A DNA stretch of 64,000 nucleotides. Source: Salvator merianae. Lineage: Eukaryota; Chordata; Lepidosauria; Squamata; Teiidae. Of the stretch, positions 44,175 through 54,716 are shown piece after piece. The translations under genes and the position numbers were made by a program. Positions within the stretch are counted from its first letter, which is position 1. Every line of letters starts with the position of its first letter. The stretch lies in NCBI GenBank assembly GCA_003586115.2, contig QVOM02000116.1, positions 47,283,692 to 47,347,691 on the forward strand, read 5' to 3'. The notes beneath the pieces were generated by a model. That model was not told the DNA's origin, did not search any database, and was given only the letters and a program-made list of their open reading frames with translations.

Positions 44175-44405
44175 GCTTTTTGTGGGGGACTTTTATATCC
44201 TGCCCTTCATCTAAAGAGCCCGAGGAAGTTCACACTGTTCTCCTCCCCTGCATTTTATCCTCACAATGACCCCATTAGGGTTAGGTTCGGAAGTGGAGAC
44301 TTCCTAAGATTGTGAAATGGACTCTCCTGTCCAAGTGGAGATTTGAGCACAGAGATTCTTAGGTTCTAGCCTGACACTGTAGCCACTATGCTGCATTGGT
44401 TCAGT
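44175..44405 (-). mobile_element. tRNA SINE, diverged
   Basis: CACACTGTTCTCCTCCCCTG, TTATCCTCACAATGACCCC and CCTGACACTGTAGCCACTAT GCTGC are the reversed tail and head phrases of squamate SINEs. The B-box is eroded at GAGATTTGAGC. Confidence 0.65.
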
Positions 44406-44477
44406 TGGTCTGAAAGGAGCAAATAAACTAGCAAAATAAGCCATCACTTGTTTCTAGCAGATTTTGAAATAGCTTTT

Positions 44478-44545
44478 GTTTTGGACGACAACACCCATGA
44501 TCCTCAATCAACTGAGATGCTAGCATTGCATTGAAGTTTAAACTC
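44478..44545. mobile_element. N-family fragment
   Basis: GGACGACAACACCCATGATC CTC follows the 'actacaactcccatgat' core of family N. Confidence 0.4.
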
Positions 44546-44607
44546 TGCTTTTAGTCAAGAGGAAATGAGTCTTGCAACCGACTATGAACAAAGTTGTGCA
44601 GACAATG

Positions 44608-45128
44608 GGTTGTATTCACACTTACCTTCTGTATTCTGTTATGGGGCAGGCTGCCCTGTAGCAGAATAAGCATCTGTCCCAAGCTGAGACAGTTTGCTGC
44701 TGGCCCAGAACAAGGCCTGTCAGCACTGGGAAAGCCAGTTCCATGCCAGCCCCATGCTGCTTTCAAAGTTCATGCCAGCTTTGGAGCTTATGTGAGGAGC
44801 TCCAGAGGAACCAAACTGGGTGATGCACCTTGTGCGCCACTGAAATGGGTGCCCCATGGTATACTGGACCATGGAAGCATGCTATCCACATGCCTCTGTC
44901 GGCTGGGATACCACCCCTCGTATGCCAGTAGACCTTGAAAAAGACGTCTATCAGTACACCAGACCAGGATGCCATTTTTGGTGCCTTGGTCCTGTCTATG
45001 CTCCATCCTGTGCGGATGGAGCATACTAGTGTAGGGGGTGAGGCCTCCCTTAAGCCACACCAGTCTGAGGAAGGGAGGTCAGTGGACAGGTTCTTGGGCT
45101 GCTATACCAGCAAGTGTGAACAGATCCT
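44608..45128. mobile_element. B-family MITE (about 521 bp)
   Basis: TGTATTCACACTTACCTTCT pairs with GCAAGTGTGAACAGATCC. Interior: GGTGATGCACCTTGTGCGCC, CATGGTATACTGGACCATGG, CCTCCCTTAAGCCACACC. Three to five overlapping open frames up to 114 codons are by-products. Confidence 0.7.
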
Positions 45129-45129
45129 A

Positions 45130-45945
45130 TGTTTTGTTATTGTGCTGGTGTTATTTTAAAGAAGAGAACAAACATTTGCTTGATCTGATGTCCAGGCCAC
45201 ACTGATTTTAACATCACCAATCCCACATATACAAATGGTTGTTAAAAGCATGGTGAACAGTTATAAGCAAAGAAATTTTGTAAACAGTGCAGAGATAGAA
45301 GTAGTCTTAGAGTTGCAGAAATTTTTCCAATAGGGGGCAGAAGTAGCATTTGACAAGAAAAAGACGATCGCTCCCCATTCTTCAATTAGATTTCTACCCT
45401 TCCCCCTTTCTGACTTCCAGTCCATGGTGAAAAATACAGTTGTGTGGCAATTTCACAAACCTTGAAACATCTCTTCTTGGCAGCAGATTGTGACCCTTCA
45501 CTGCCCTGCTGCGTGCCCACAAGTTTTCTCTGCGCTTATAAACTTAAGCAACTAAAATGCAAAGTGAAATAAGGACAGGCTTCTAAATCTTATTTCCCTC
45601 CGTGAGCATCTGTATAGATAGTGTTATAAATTGCAAAAGATGATGGAATGTGAGATTCTGCATGTATTGGGAGACCTTATCCACATTTCTGTTTTAAGGA
45701 TGTTCATAATGATAAGGCATTCAATCCAATGCCAGGAGGAAAAAAAAGGCAACATAACACAGTTAAAGCAGGTCATGTCAAAATAATCATCATGGCATCC
45801 ATAGTACCCTGGATTGTTTTTGTGCCCATGTCTTAAGAATTCATGACCAATAACTGCTCCATTTAAGGAGAAAAATGAGGCTGGAATTAATATTTTCAGT
45901 TGCATATCCGGATCGTATGTGTTTCAGAATTCACAGAGACCTTGG
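45130..45945. other. No recognised feature
   Basis: AT-rich, mostly unique-looking sequence. A 93-codon minus-strand frame (45624-45905) has no recognised domain. Confidence 0.4.
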
Positions 45946-45949
45946 CCAA

Positions 45950-46375
45950 CTCCAGATGCTGGCCAACTATAGTACCAACAGATGATGTTTTGGAGAAGAG
46001 GCCCTCCAGAATATTGCCTGTTGTCTAGACAGCATGGGGGACCATGCTGTCTGTACATTCTTGGGGGTTGTGCACTTCTGACTATTTCACCGGCATGAAA
46101 TACCCAGAAGTGTGCTGGCATGACCACTGCACATATGTGGTCATCTTTTTGGCCCATACACGTGCGTGGTGGAAACGCACATCCTGGTATCGAAATATCT
46201 GGAAGTGCATGATCACGACCACCGCACATGTGCAGCTGTCTATTCCAGCCTGCACACATGTGTGGTGGGCAGAACAATGATGGCAGCACCATACAAAAGA
46301 TAAATGATGGTGCTATTTTAGGAAAACCCAATACGAGAGTTGAGTTTTCCCGAAATAGGCATTCTGGACAGCCCA
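45950..46375. mobile_element. W-group MITE, long subtype, right end lost
   Basis: Starts CTCCAGATGCTGGCCAACTA and follows 36436-36871 block for block (GCATGGGGGACCATGCTGTC, CTTGGGGGTTGTGCACTTC, GCACACATGTGTGGTGG, GGAAAACCCAATACGAGAG) to TTCTGGACAGCCC, where B-like sequence takes over. The 239-codon minus-strand frame at 45924-46643, the longest in the window, spans this element and the next. Confidence 0.65.
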
Positions 46376-46735
46376 TCTGAGCCCAGCTTTTAAGGTCAGA
46401 AATGAAAGTTCTTGGTCTTTGAAGTTGCCAGTCAGGGCTTTTGTGGTTGCATGCCCGGAAGCAGATCATTCTGGACATCACTTCAAGATGCCTGGTTGAA
46501 ATGGCACTGGGCATAATATGCTGGCCCACGGATATGCACTGTCTGCACACTGACCATGATCTAATATACCACCATAGCACAATTGTGAACTGTTTACAAG
46601 CAATCCACCAGTGGAGTGAGATATGACACCATTTTGTCACCATATCTCACTCCACAACTGGGTCCTGTGCAGCTGGGCCAGTTCACTGGGGGAGTGTGAC
46701 CTCCAAGTAAACTAGTCCACCATGCAAATAACTCG
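46376..46735. mobile_element. B-family-like fragment
   Basis: GGTCAGAAATGAAAGTTCTT, CACCATTTTGTCACCATATC and GGGGGAGTGTGACCTCC are B-type interior phrases; the inverted ends are missing. Confidence 0.5.
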
Positions 46736-47505
46736 TGCTGTGAGCCCCGCTGCTGGGTTGGTCTACCAGGTCAGTGAGGAAAGAACCAAAGAAGCTTTGC
46801 AGTGCTGGAATGGCATATACCTGCTCATGAATCACAACTGCAATTGGGCTAGAAATCAATACATCCATTTTATATTTAGCCACCTTGGACTCAAATTCCG
46901 TAAGGTGCTTAGAAAAATGATATTCAGTATGCTCCTTCCTTTTACAATGGTAAAATTGTGTAGTTCTAATTTCAGATTGCATTATAGCTATTTGCTTAAG
47001 AAACCAAAAATCTAATTTCTATTAAAAAAAAATACCCACTTTGAGTTTTACATGATAAACAATTCATTACGAAATCTAAAAATAAATAGGCTTAAATTAG
47101 AATTAAAATGGTTTCAAAGAAAAAGCAGCAAGCCTACAAATCTTCACATTATTTGTCTAATTATTTGTCTTCTAATTATTTGCCAACTGAAGGAGCAGAA
47201 CAGATGGGATGGTTGGGAAGGGACAAACCTCCAGCCAGAACCTGCCCTTTGATCTCTTCAAACCTTGTTTTTTTCTGCTGCAATTCATAACGCAGTTCAG
47301 CAAGATGAAAGGCGAGGGTCCACCTGCAGTCCCATCCTTCACCTGCTCCTTCACATTTACTTCTGCTGAAGTGAAGAACAAAATTGAAAGCCGGAATGCC
47401 AGAGCAGTACCAGAAACCACTCATTTCATATCTGAAGACAGAACAAATCTTGGAGAAGAGGCCTCTTAACTAACCTTGTTGTTAGCTGGAGTAACAAGTA
47501 ACCTT
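46736..47505. other. No recognised feature
   Basis: 46990-47170 is AT-rich. 47172-47469 has several overlapping frames on both strands (82-86 codons) without domains. Confidence 0.4.
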
Positions 47506-47507
47506 GT

Positions 47508-47812
47508 TGGAGGCATGGTGGCGCAGAAGGCTAAGGCACTGATCTTTCAATAGGAGGATCGGAGTTCAAGGCCCCTATCTGCTGTGTAGAGGGGATGAGC
47601 GCCCTCTACTGGCCTCTAGCTCCAGCCAACCTAGCTGTTCGAAAGCAAGTAATTGCAAGTAGATGAATAGGGAGCATCACATTGTGTGATGCAGAAGATA
47701 GATAGATGTAAGCCGTCAGGCGAAAAATAACCTTGTAAGCCGCTTTGAGTCAGCTTCGGCCGAGAAAAGCGGGGCATAAAAACCAAGTTCTTTTTCTTCT
47801 TCTTCTTGTTTA
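47508..47812 (+). mobile_element. tRNA-derived SINE, nearly complete, with (TTC)n tail
   Basis: GGTGGCGCAGAAGGCTAAGG (A-box, about 47518-47536) and GGAGTTCAAGGCCCC (B-box, about 47561-47575) form a tRNA-like head. Then CTACTGGCCTCTAGCTCCAG, a body with GCATCACATTGTGTGATGC, a tail TTGTAAGCCGCTTTGAGTC with GCGGGGCATAAAAACC, and TTC repeats to 47808. Best preserved SINE here. Flanking duplications are obscured by TAACCTTGTT repeats upstream. Confidence 0.8.
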
Positions 47813-48162
47813 ACCGATTGGGCAGTATGCACATGGGCATGAGGCAACTCTAATATGTGCACCACAAAAGTAAGTGGGGGTTGGATATGCTGCTGAGATG
47901 TAAATAACAAGTCAAAAGCCATTTTGTTTCCAGTGGATAACAAATCAAACTCCAACATTCTACTTTGTGGTACCTTCCTGCTGCAAAATGTATTATCCAT
48001 CGGTGATCTTCACTTTAAGATGGAGGTGGCTGCATCCAGACTGCAAGGGGAAGGTGCCGTGATTGCTTTACACTTCAGTCCAAGGAAGCATTCTTTGGAA
48101 TGGTGCACCAAAATGCCTCCATTCAGGACAGTAACAGCACACCTTCATGACATGGTACCATA
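47813..48162. other. No recognised feature
   Basis: Mixed sequence; GGTGGCTGCATCCAGACTGC (48024) looks like an isolated W end but no partner end is found. Confidence 0.4.
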
Positions 48163-48170
48163 GATGGTGA

Positions 48171-48349
48171 GCGATGGCGGCTGGTGGCTTTAAGCCCGGG
48201 TGTTTGCGCCCCACACAAAGTGTTCTATGGCTGTTTGCGGGGCCTCCGAGCCTGCTGCAGCAGTATGAAGGCCTGGAGGCACCGTGAACAGCCATAGTGC
48301 ACTTTGTGCGGGGCATGAACACCCGGGCTTAAAGCTGGTGGCCACCGCC
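48171..48349. mobile_element. HP-family hairpin MITE, complete (179 bp)
   Basis: GCTGGTGGCTTTAAGCCCGG pairs with CCGGGCTTAAAGCTGGTGGC. Arms agree in the variable block (CCCCACACAAAGTG against reversed CCCCGCACAAAGTG). The flanks GATGGTGA and GATGATGA agree at 7 of 8 bases. The exact ends are uncertain by a few bases. Confidence 0.75.
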
Positions 48350-48663
48350 GATGATGATTATACCTGCTGATAGAGTGGCCCAATTGCAGTGAGGCACTTC
48401 CAACTGCTGCAGGTGGAATCAGGGTGGTAGAAGACATTTTACCAAGCACCTCACCCAGTAAGCGGAAACGCAGCCTAAGTTTCAACTCTTCTTCCCTTAA
48501 GCAGGAATATGAAATAATTCGGAATCCATTTCTTTGTCATTTTCAATCATACATGCACAATAAAGTTTCTTGCATCTTGATTTTGTGCAATTGTTTTCCA
48601 GTATTATCTGAAGGACATGCACAATGTATCTGTCCCAACTAAGTGGATGACTTAAATGCTTCA

Positions 48664-48771
48664 GGCTGCATCCACATGTTACTTACTTAATCCGATATAT
48701 TTGGATATTCCAGAATAAAGCATGAATATTTCCAAATATAGTGAAATAAGTAAGCGACACCTGGGTGCAGC
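48664..48771. mobile_element. Short W-group hairpin MITE (108 bp)
   Basis: GGCTGCATCCACATGTTACT at the left folds back on AAGCGACACCTGGGTGCAGC at the right. Both arms carry ATATATTTGGATATT / TTTCCAAATATA. It is the smaller relative of 39247-39384, which keeps a longer centre. Confidence 0.7.
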
Positions 48772-49912
48772 ATTAGATGAACTGACTAATGAATGAAGCA
48801 AATAATATCAGGAGTAGGGCAAGGTGTCCACCAGAAATTACAAGGCAACTTCCAGCATTTTTAAAGTGATTCTGTTGCCTGGGACTGAGGGGAGTTGGAA
48901 TCTGATATATTGGGAGGGGAATACATTGGCTTTACAAAGTTGTGGGGGTATCCAAGAACTCATGAGTCACTTTCTGATCTTGACATTCTTCATCTTGCTA
49001 CAGTACATTTAAGCCTCAATCCAGCAATTTCTTGTGAATGATCAATCTTGACTCTGCAAGCCCCTGTTACTCAAGTATTCCTTTTCAGTTTAGTATAATG
49101 GGAGGATCAAACAAGTCAAAGTGAGGAGCACCTTTTGGTCAAAACCACATTTCTCCTCTTGGACAACCTTTCGGGGAACCACACTTATAGACCACAAACC
49201 ATGTTAATGGTAGGTTTCACACTTCTTTAGAGACCTTTTCACAACTCAAGAATAGGGAAACGTTCTTGAGGAAAATCTGGAGCAGAATTAGAGAGAAGTT
49301 TGGTTAGGGAGGGATATGATTGTGGATAGGACAAGATCTAGGAAAGGTTCTAAGACATGTTGTGCAGGTCCTTCTGCCGAACATAACATATAAACCAGCC
49401 AAGGTGGAAGCCTGATTGGTCTCATGCACATCCTTCGTGCATCACATCACACTTTGACCTGGGCATAAACTTGCATTGTTTATAAATGGTGGGGCTCAGT
49501 CAATCAAATATTTCCTTTCTCCCTTCATTTTTTTCTTATGTCATCACTTCATCCTCATTACTTTCCTGGATTTACATATAAAACATTGCAGCATCTTTTT
49601 TTTCTGACAATGGAGGGTGAGGTTCTTGGCTTTCTCACCTGTTAATCCTGGTGCTGCTCCAAAGAACTTTTGTCATTTCAAGAATTGTTTCTTAAGTTGG
49701 TATAGAGCGAATATCTGGAATTTCACAATCTCTTCTCTGTTTAGGCAACTTTAGAATCTGAAAATTTTGCCAAAACAATGGCAATAGCTGGCAAGATAAA
49801 TCTATTAGTTTATGATGTCATAGATAAATACCAATTATGGTCAAAATACTTGGTGCTGTGCAACATTTTGTTCATAGATCTATGTTAACGTTATTGCTGG
49901 ATTATAGTCTTA
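48772..49912. other. No recognised feature
   Basis: Over 1 kb of mixed sequence without a nameable repeat, MITE end or coding signal. Confidence 0.4.
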
Positions 49913-50433
49913 GGGCCTTTTTGTACTTACCTGGGCAGGATCTCTCCAGCTGGAACCATTCCCACTAGAACATTTCCCAGGTGGATCGGATCAGCTGTCC
50001 CAGAACAAACCTGCTCACACTTGGAACGTATGTTCTGGGACAGCTACTGCGCTGCCCCACACTGCTCCAAAGTTCACATGAGTTCCTGGCTTCAGTCCCC
50101 AGAGGAACAGTTTCGCCGGTGCAACTTGGTGTACTGCCAAAATGGGTCCCCCTGCTAAGCCGGCCCATGGAGGCATGCACTCTTCCACACACCTCCGTGG
50201 GTTAGTTTACTCATGAGTAGACTGTGCTAGACATTTTTTAAAAGGTCTACCATGGTTGTGATCCAGGTGGACATTTTGGGCTGCCTAGACTGGTCTACAG
50301 TCCATCCAATGTGGACAGTGTGTGATAGCAGGAGACATGGCCTCTCTGTTTTGTATCAGAGTGCAGAAGAGAGAGGCCCAGAAGGAGTCTAGGCCTCACA
50401 CTGTGCTGGCTTACTGGTATGTGTGGAAAGGCT
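49913..50433 (+). mobile_element. B-family MITE (about 521 bp)
   Basis: GGGCCTTTTTGTACTTACCT pairs with GGTATGTGTGGAAAGGCT. Interior: CTCTCCAGCTGGAACCATTC, GGAACAGTTTCGCCGGTGCA, GGCCCAGAAGGAGTCTAGGC. Close to 34673-35076 but about 115 bp longer. Confidence 0.75.
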
Positions 50434-50984
50434 ATTAATTTGCATTTTAAAAAATCACAACTGAACATCTGTGTTTTACTAATGACTGATACTTTCTGAG
50501 ACAATGAGAAAATACATGGTTGTTTCATTTCCATAGCTACCAAGCTGTTTCCAAATCTATCCCATCACTGGGATATCTCCGTTGCCTGTTCATATGGGAG
50601 CTTTGTAGCCAGGAGCATCATAGATAAGTAATGATAACACAGATAGGACATTTTCCCAGGATGAATGTGGACAGATGTCTAGAGACATCAGAAGGGGAAG
50701 AAGCTCCATTGCTGTGTGCAGATGATCTGTTTTTAGTCTTTAGATGCCTATTCAGTTTCTAGCAGTTGGCTATCTTCTATAGCAACCTGAAGAAGGAAAA
50801 CTATAAAAAGGCTTTATTACACTGTGATTTGACCTACATGGCAGCATGCTGGCAGCACATCAGCCCTCTCTCCTTGGATGTCCAGGAGCCTGGGATCCAA
50901 ATTCACCAGCCCTCATCAGCGCCCTAGACTCTGCAGCTGACTCCAGGAGTTACGTACCACTAAGCCCCAAGAAACAAGAGGCTT
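50434..50984. other. No recognised feature
   Basis: Mixed sequence without repeats I can name. Confidence 0.4.
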
Positions 50985-50985
50985 A

Positions 50986-51384
50986 GGGGCCTTTTCATAC
51001 TTTCCATCTTGGAATGTTTGCAATCAAACATTCCAAGATGTAACAGTTCTCCCAGTGCAATGCCCATTTGCACTGTGAGGGCTGGAACGTCCCGGAAATG
51101 GGTGGCCAGCATTTGCATTTTGAAAATGTCCAGCCATTGCCATGGTGACTGGGAACATGCAGTGCAGCATGATTGTTCAGACACAGCTGTGCCATGCAGC
51201 ACAGCATTCACATCCACAAGTAGGTGCGAATGCTGCATACTGGGAGCAGTGCAGCTGCTAGACAGCTAGCAGTGATCAGGAGCGGCTGTTGCTTGCTCCT
51301 GATTGCTCAGGCCTCTGTGCAGTGTAGATGCACTTCACTAGTGAGTGTGCAGACTCTCATTAGTGAAAAGTACAAACAGGCCCT
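50986..51384 (+). mobile_element. A-family MITE with perfect 16-bp subterminal hairpin (399 bp)
   Basis: GGGGCCTTTTCATACTTTCC pairs with AAAAGTACAAACAGGCCC. The stem at 51005-51020 pairs perfectly with 51025-51040 around the loop CAAT; this stem sequence differs from that of the other A copies. Interior: GCCATTGCCATGGTGACTGG, CTGGGAGCAGTGCAGCTGCT, AGCTAGCAGTGATCAGGAGC. Confidence 0.8.
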
Positions 51385-51435
51385 GAGACACTCCCTCCCC
51401 CCGTGTGAATGCAGAGAAGAGGAAGGCGTGACTAA

Positions 51436-51475
51436 GGGCCTGTTTGCACTTTCTACCTTGGAATGGATACACTAT
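51436..51475 (+). mobile_element. A-family end fragment
   Basis: GGGCCTGTTTGCACTTTCTA CCTTGGAATGG is a fresh-looking A end 51 bp after the previous A copy. Nothing after about 51480 follows the family. Confidence 0.55.
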
Positions 51476-51479
51476 GCAG

Positions 51480-52475
51480 ATGGTCTCTTGGTGCCATTCC
51501 TGCACCCGGAAGTTCTCCATTGGACCAGAAAAATGGCTGGAAGTCAACCATTTCAGTCCACTGGCAGTCTTGCTGATGTGGAAACAAAACTGCAAAAGAG
51601 GTTCCCCATATAGTTGTGGTTCTGGTCTTGCGCGAGGTGGAAATGATGCTCGTACAGCATGCTTTTCACTCCAGCGATGGGCCCAGTGCCTCTCCCATAT
51701 GAATGGTTTTTATTCAAGCTGCAGACTGTTACTTCCTGCTATGGGGTTTTCTTGGAGTGGAGGAAGATTTTTGTTGACTACTGTTGATTTTATTGTTGAT
51801 TATATTTCAAATATTGTCTTATTATCCCCATAGGAAATACTAATGGATGGGCAGCTGTTTAAACTTCACTTTGCTTTCTGTGGTAGCTAATTTAAAGACA
51901 AAAAGGCCCTCGAGGTTGTTAATGCAGTATCCCTACGAGCATGACAGATTTGGGGAAGAAAGTAAGTCAATGGCGCTCAACAAAAGTAATATCATAATCA
52001 ATTTGAACATAAACTTTGATGCCCAGTGACTGATGATAACCTAATGCCTTTATTAATTCCCCTTTCAGGTAGCAGAAAAGCTCTAAAAGTCTACTGTTAT
52101 AAAATCTGCCTAGAGAATACAAATTACAGGCTTTGTATTTCTGAAGCAGATATAAAATTGTGCAGGGCTCTTTTTACAGGTGTAAAACCATTAAAAAGAA
52201 AAAAGCTTCTTTTAGGCCTGCAATGTACACATAAATTGAATCCTCTTCAGCCGAATGCAGATTCATTCCTTTGTGGCTAATCATGCTCTAGTACGGTTGG
52301 TGGTCTCACCAAAGAGTTATTCTTGGGCTTTAACAGCATGCCTTCCATTTTTATGCTCAATATATTTTTCGACTTTTCAAAAAGCCAAGGCAGGTTGTCA
52401 AGGGGGAAGTGTGTGATAAAGGAATAAAGAGCAAGAAGTCTGGAGAAAAATCTAGATACCGGTTTTTAAAGGAGG
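51480..52475. other. Unique-looking sequence, possible conserved non-coding block at 51880-52290
   Basis: 51880-52290 is AT-rich without local repeats (CTAATGCCTTTATTAATTCC, GCAGGGCTCTTTTTACAGG). A splice-acceptor-like TTAATTCCCCTTTCAG ends at 52069 and opens an 84-codon frame, but the frame has no recognised domain and no donor pair that I trust. Confidence 0.35.
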
Positions 52476-52479
52476 GGAG

Positions 52480-52925
52480 AAGAATTCCTTTGTAGAATGT
52501 AATAGCTTTGGGTTCCACAGACTGCTGAGCCAAGGGCCATCTGTGTTACGTATGGCTCATCTTTATCCAGCTTCAGAGGATGGAAATGAGAGTTCCTGCA
52601 TCTGAAGTCGACAGCCAGTTTTGGGGTTATTTTTAGCTGGGAGTCCGATGAAATGATGCTGGGCTCCTCCCACCTGGTAGAACAGCCCAGATGCTCACTG
52701 GCATCTGCACAAGAGTACTGGGCTAGTCTACTGCCAGGAAAAGTTTTAGAGACCACTTGCACATGGTCTCCCACTGGAGTGGGGTATGGCACCATCTTTG
52801 CACCATAGCCCAGTCTAATGCCACAACCTTGGAGACACAGTCCACAGTGTGGATGCTGCATTCCATGGGGGTTACTGGCACAGGCCAACAGAGTCCAAAG
52901 AAGAAAGACCATCAGTGGTTGGAAA
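52480..52925. mobile_element. B-family-like MITE, ends eroded
   Basis: GGATGGAAATGAGAGTTCCT, CTCCTCCCACCTGGTAGAAC, ACTGGAGTGGGGTATGGCAC and CATTCCATGGGGGTTACTGG are B-type phrases, related to 32278-32660. The 158-codon minus frame inside is a by-product. Confidence 0.5.
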
Positions 52926-52928
52926 CAA

Positions 52929-53243
52929 GGCTTCATCCACACACAGGTGGCCTGCAGTGCCTTATGGGTCAGAATGCATGTTCTGACCCTGGAGATGATA
53001 AATGTGCCTCATTCCTTTGCTAACTTCGAAGTCAGGGAATGAAAGTTTTGGTGTGAAAAACCCACTGTGCATAGTGTGGATAGGTGGATCACTCATGTGA
53101 TGTGAGCACCTGAGGGTGGCCATTATTCTCAGCACTCTCAGCACTCGTCTGTAGGAAGGATTTCTCCAAGGGCAGTCACTGACCGTTGGAGCTGTGCTGC
53201 ATGGACCCAAGCCTTGTTTCTGTAGCTTGGTGTGGATGCAGCC
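52929..53243. mobile_element. W-group MITE (315 bp)
   Basis: GGCTTCATCCACACACAGGT pairs with GCTTGGTGTGGATGCAGCC. The interior includes GTCAGGGAATGAAAGTTTTG and two ACTCTCAGCACT-type units. It abuts a B fragment on its left. Confidence 0.65.
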
Positions 53244-53290
53244 ACAGACTGTACCATGAGGAGAGATTGAAACTGAGTGTGTTTAGCTTT

Positions 53291-53745
53291 GGGTCTGTTT
53301 GCACTTTGTTGCTAGTAAGCATCTGGACGCTCACGAGCAAAGCATGTCTGTACTTTGTGGAGGCCCCAGTGTTCCAGAGCATCTACAGATGCTCCTGACT
53401 ACTACTAGCTATGGACAGCTAAATCGCTGTCCACCCCTTGACTGGGAGCAGCTGGACTGCTCCTGGTCAGCAGCATTCACACCTGCTTAGGTGTGAACAC
53501 TGCAGGCAGCAGCACAGCTGTGGCTGAGCAGTCATGCACCACATCCCTAGTCGCCATGGCAGAGGACAAATGTTTCTACAGCTGCTGTCATGGTGGGCAG
53601 GCCAGAATTCACTCTGTGAGTGTTGGAAGTCTGGTTCTGGGCTGTCCCAGCCCTCACCAAGCGGATTGCTGCTGTTGTCCTGGGTCTGTTCCAACATAGA
53701 ATGGGATAAGTATTCCGTTCTATGCTGACAAGTGCATAACGCCCT
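53291..53745 (-). mobile_element. A-family MITE (455 bp)
   Basis: GGGTCTGTTTGCACTTTGTT at the left; at the right the hairpin ATAGAATGGGATA / TATTCCGTTCTAT (11 of 13 paired) and GACAAGTGCATAACGCCC. Interior in reverse: AGCTATGGACAGCTAAATCG, GACTGGGAGCAGCTGGACTG. Confidence 0.75.
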
Positions 53746-54075
53746 CTGAGTCAAGAAAACTGAGAGGGAAATGACAACCTTCTTCAAATATCTGAACTGA
53801 ATGCAGAGAAAAAGGTTTCATGGACCTAGTCTCTACCTTTCCTGAATATAGGGTACCAGTTAATGGGATTCACTTGCAATAAGACAATTTTCAGCTGAAT
53901 CACAAGGAGAAAAATCCTTACTGCACCAAGAGCAATTCAGAAGTGGAATGAACTAGCTAGTGATGGTTACATCTTGTGAAATGCATGTGTTAATGCAGAA
54001 GCTAAACACATTTCTGTTGGAGATGCTTTAGTTTGGATTCCAGCATATATCAGTGGGTTGGACAACCTACACCAG
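53746..54075. other. No recognised feature
   Basis: ACCAAGAGCAATTCAGAAG and GGTTACATCTTGTGAAATGC do not fit any local family. Confidence 0.4.
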
Positions 54076-54716
54076 AGGTTCTCAGACCTGGGCCTCCAGC
54101 TGCTGTTAATCTACATCTTCCATCATTCCTCAAAAGGTCACACTGGGCCTTTCTGCATTTACCTCCAAACCAGTCTAAGAAGAGGTCCAGGAGCTTTTCT
54201 TCTGTGCATTAGCCTAGTTTAAGGGAGTCCCTGACCCCTGTTAGTATGCTCCATCTGCATCATATGAAGTGGAATCCAGATTAGGAGGCCAAAAATGGCC
54301 TTCTGATGCCAGTGGACCTGTTTAAACAGGTTCACTGGCATTTCAGCCACAGATAAACTAGAGCAGGGAGGCATTCTTAAATTTCATGCTTCTGTGCACA
54401 TGTTGACTATGGGTGATCAATTCTGGTTGTGCAACAAGGTGCCATGTTAAGATGAGTCTCCCAGGGACTCTGAGGCAGGAACTTCAGTTCCTGGCTGTCA
54501 GAGATTTGAGTTCAGTATGGGAGTTGGGTTGAAACAGGCCATCCTAATGTGTATGGCCTTATTCTGGTCCAAGTGCAATCTGTCACAGCTTGGGATGATT
54601 GCTTGTTCCAGACCAGCAAATCTGGACTGCTGAAGGCTAAGTGCAGAAATACCCACCAACTGGGGTTGATGGCAGTTGTAGTCCAACCACATCTGCAGGC
54701 CCTGGTTTTGGAACTT
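54076..54716. mobile_element. N-family hAT-like repeat split by a B element
   Basis: Left part: GGTTCTCAGACCTGGGCCTC, CAGCTGCTGTTAATCTACAT, CTTCCATCATTCCTC. Right part: GGGGTTGATGGCAGTTGTAG, TCCAACCACATCTGCAGGCC, CTGGTTTTGGAAC. The halves are inverted copies of one another, as expected for N, and are separated by a full B element. Confidence 0.75.
54145..54654. mobile_element. B-family MITE nested inside an N element (510 bp)
   Basis: GGGCCTTTCTGCATTTACCT pairs with GCTAAGTGCAGAAATACCC, the cleanest B ends in the window. Interior: AGACCTGTTT-type hairpin, GGTGCCATGTTAAGATGAGT, CTCTGAGGCAGGAACTTCAG. The flanks GTCACACT and ACCAACTG share bases only with a gap, so no duplication is claimed. 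Confidence 0.8.

Noticed and set aside
45924..46643. 239-codon minus-strand open frame, the longest in the window
   Set aside because: It spans a W-group MITE (45950-46375) and a B fragment. No domain is recognisable and the related W copies do not keep the frame.
47518..47580. tRNA gene
   Set aside because: The A- and B-box-like sequences belong to a SINE head followed by SINE body and tail; no cloverleaf with proper acceptor stem is evident. The same holds for 5461-5517 and the reversed boxes at 6461, 8155 and 32174.
52050..52280. Possible exon after a splice-acceptor-like TTAATTCCCCTTTCAG
   Set aside because: The downstream frame matches no protein I recognise and no paired donor or neighbouring exon is seen.
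52466..52942. 158-codon minus-strand open frame
   Set aside because: It lies within a B-like MITE fragment; cysteine- and proline-rich low-similarity sequence with no known domain.
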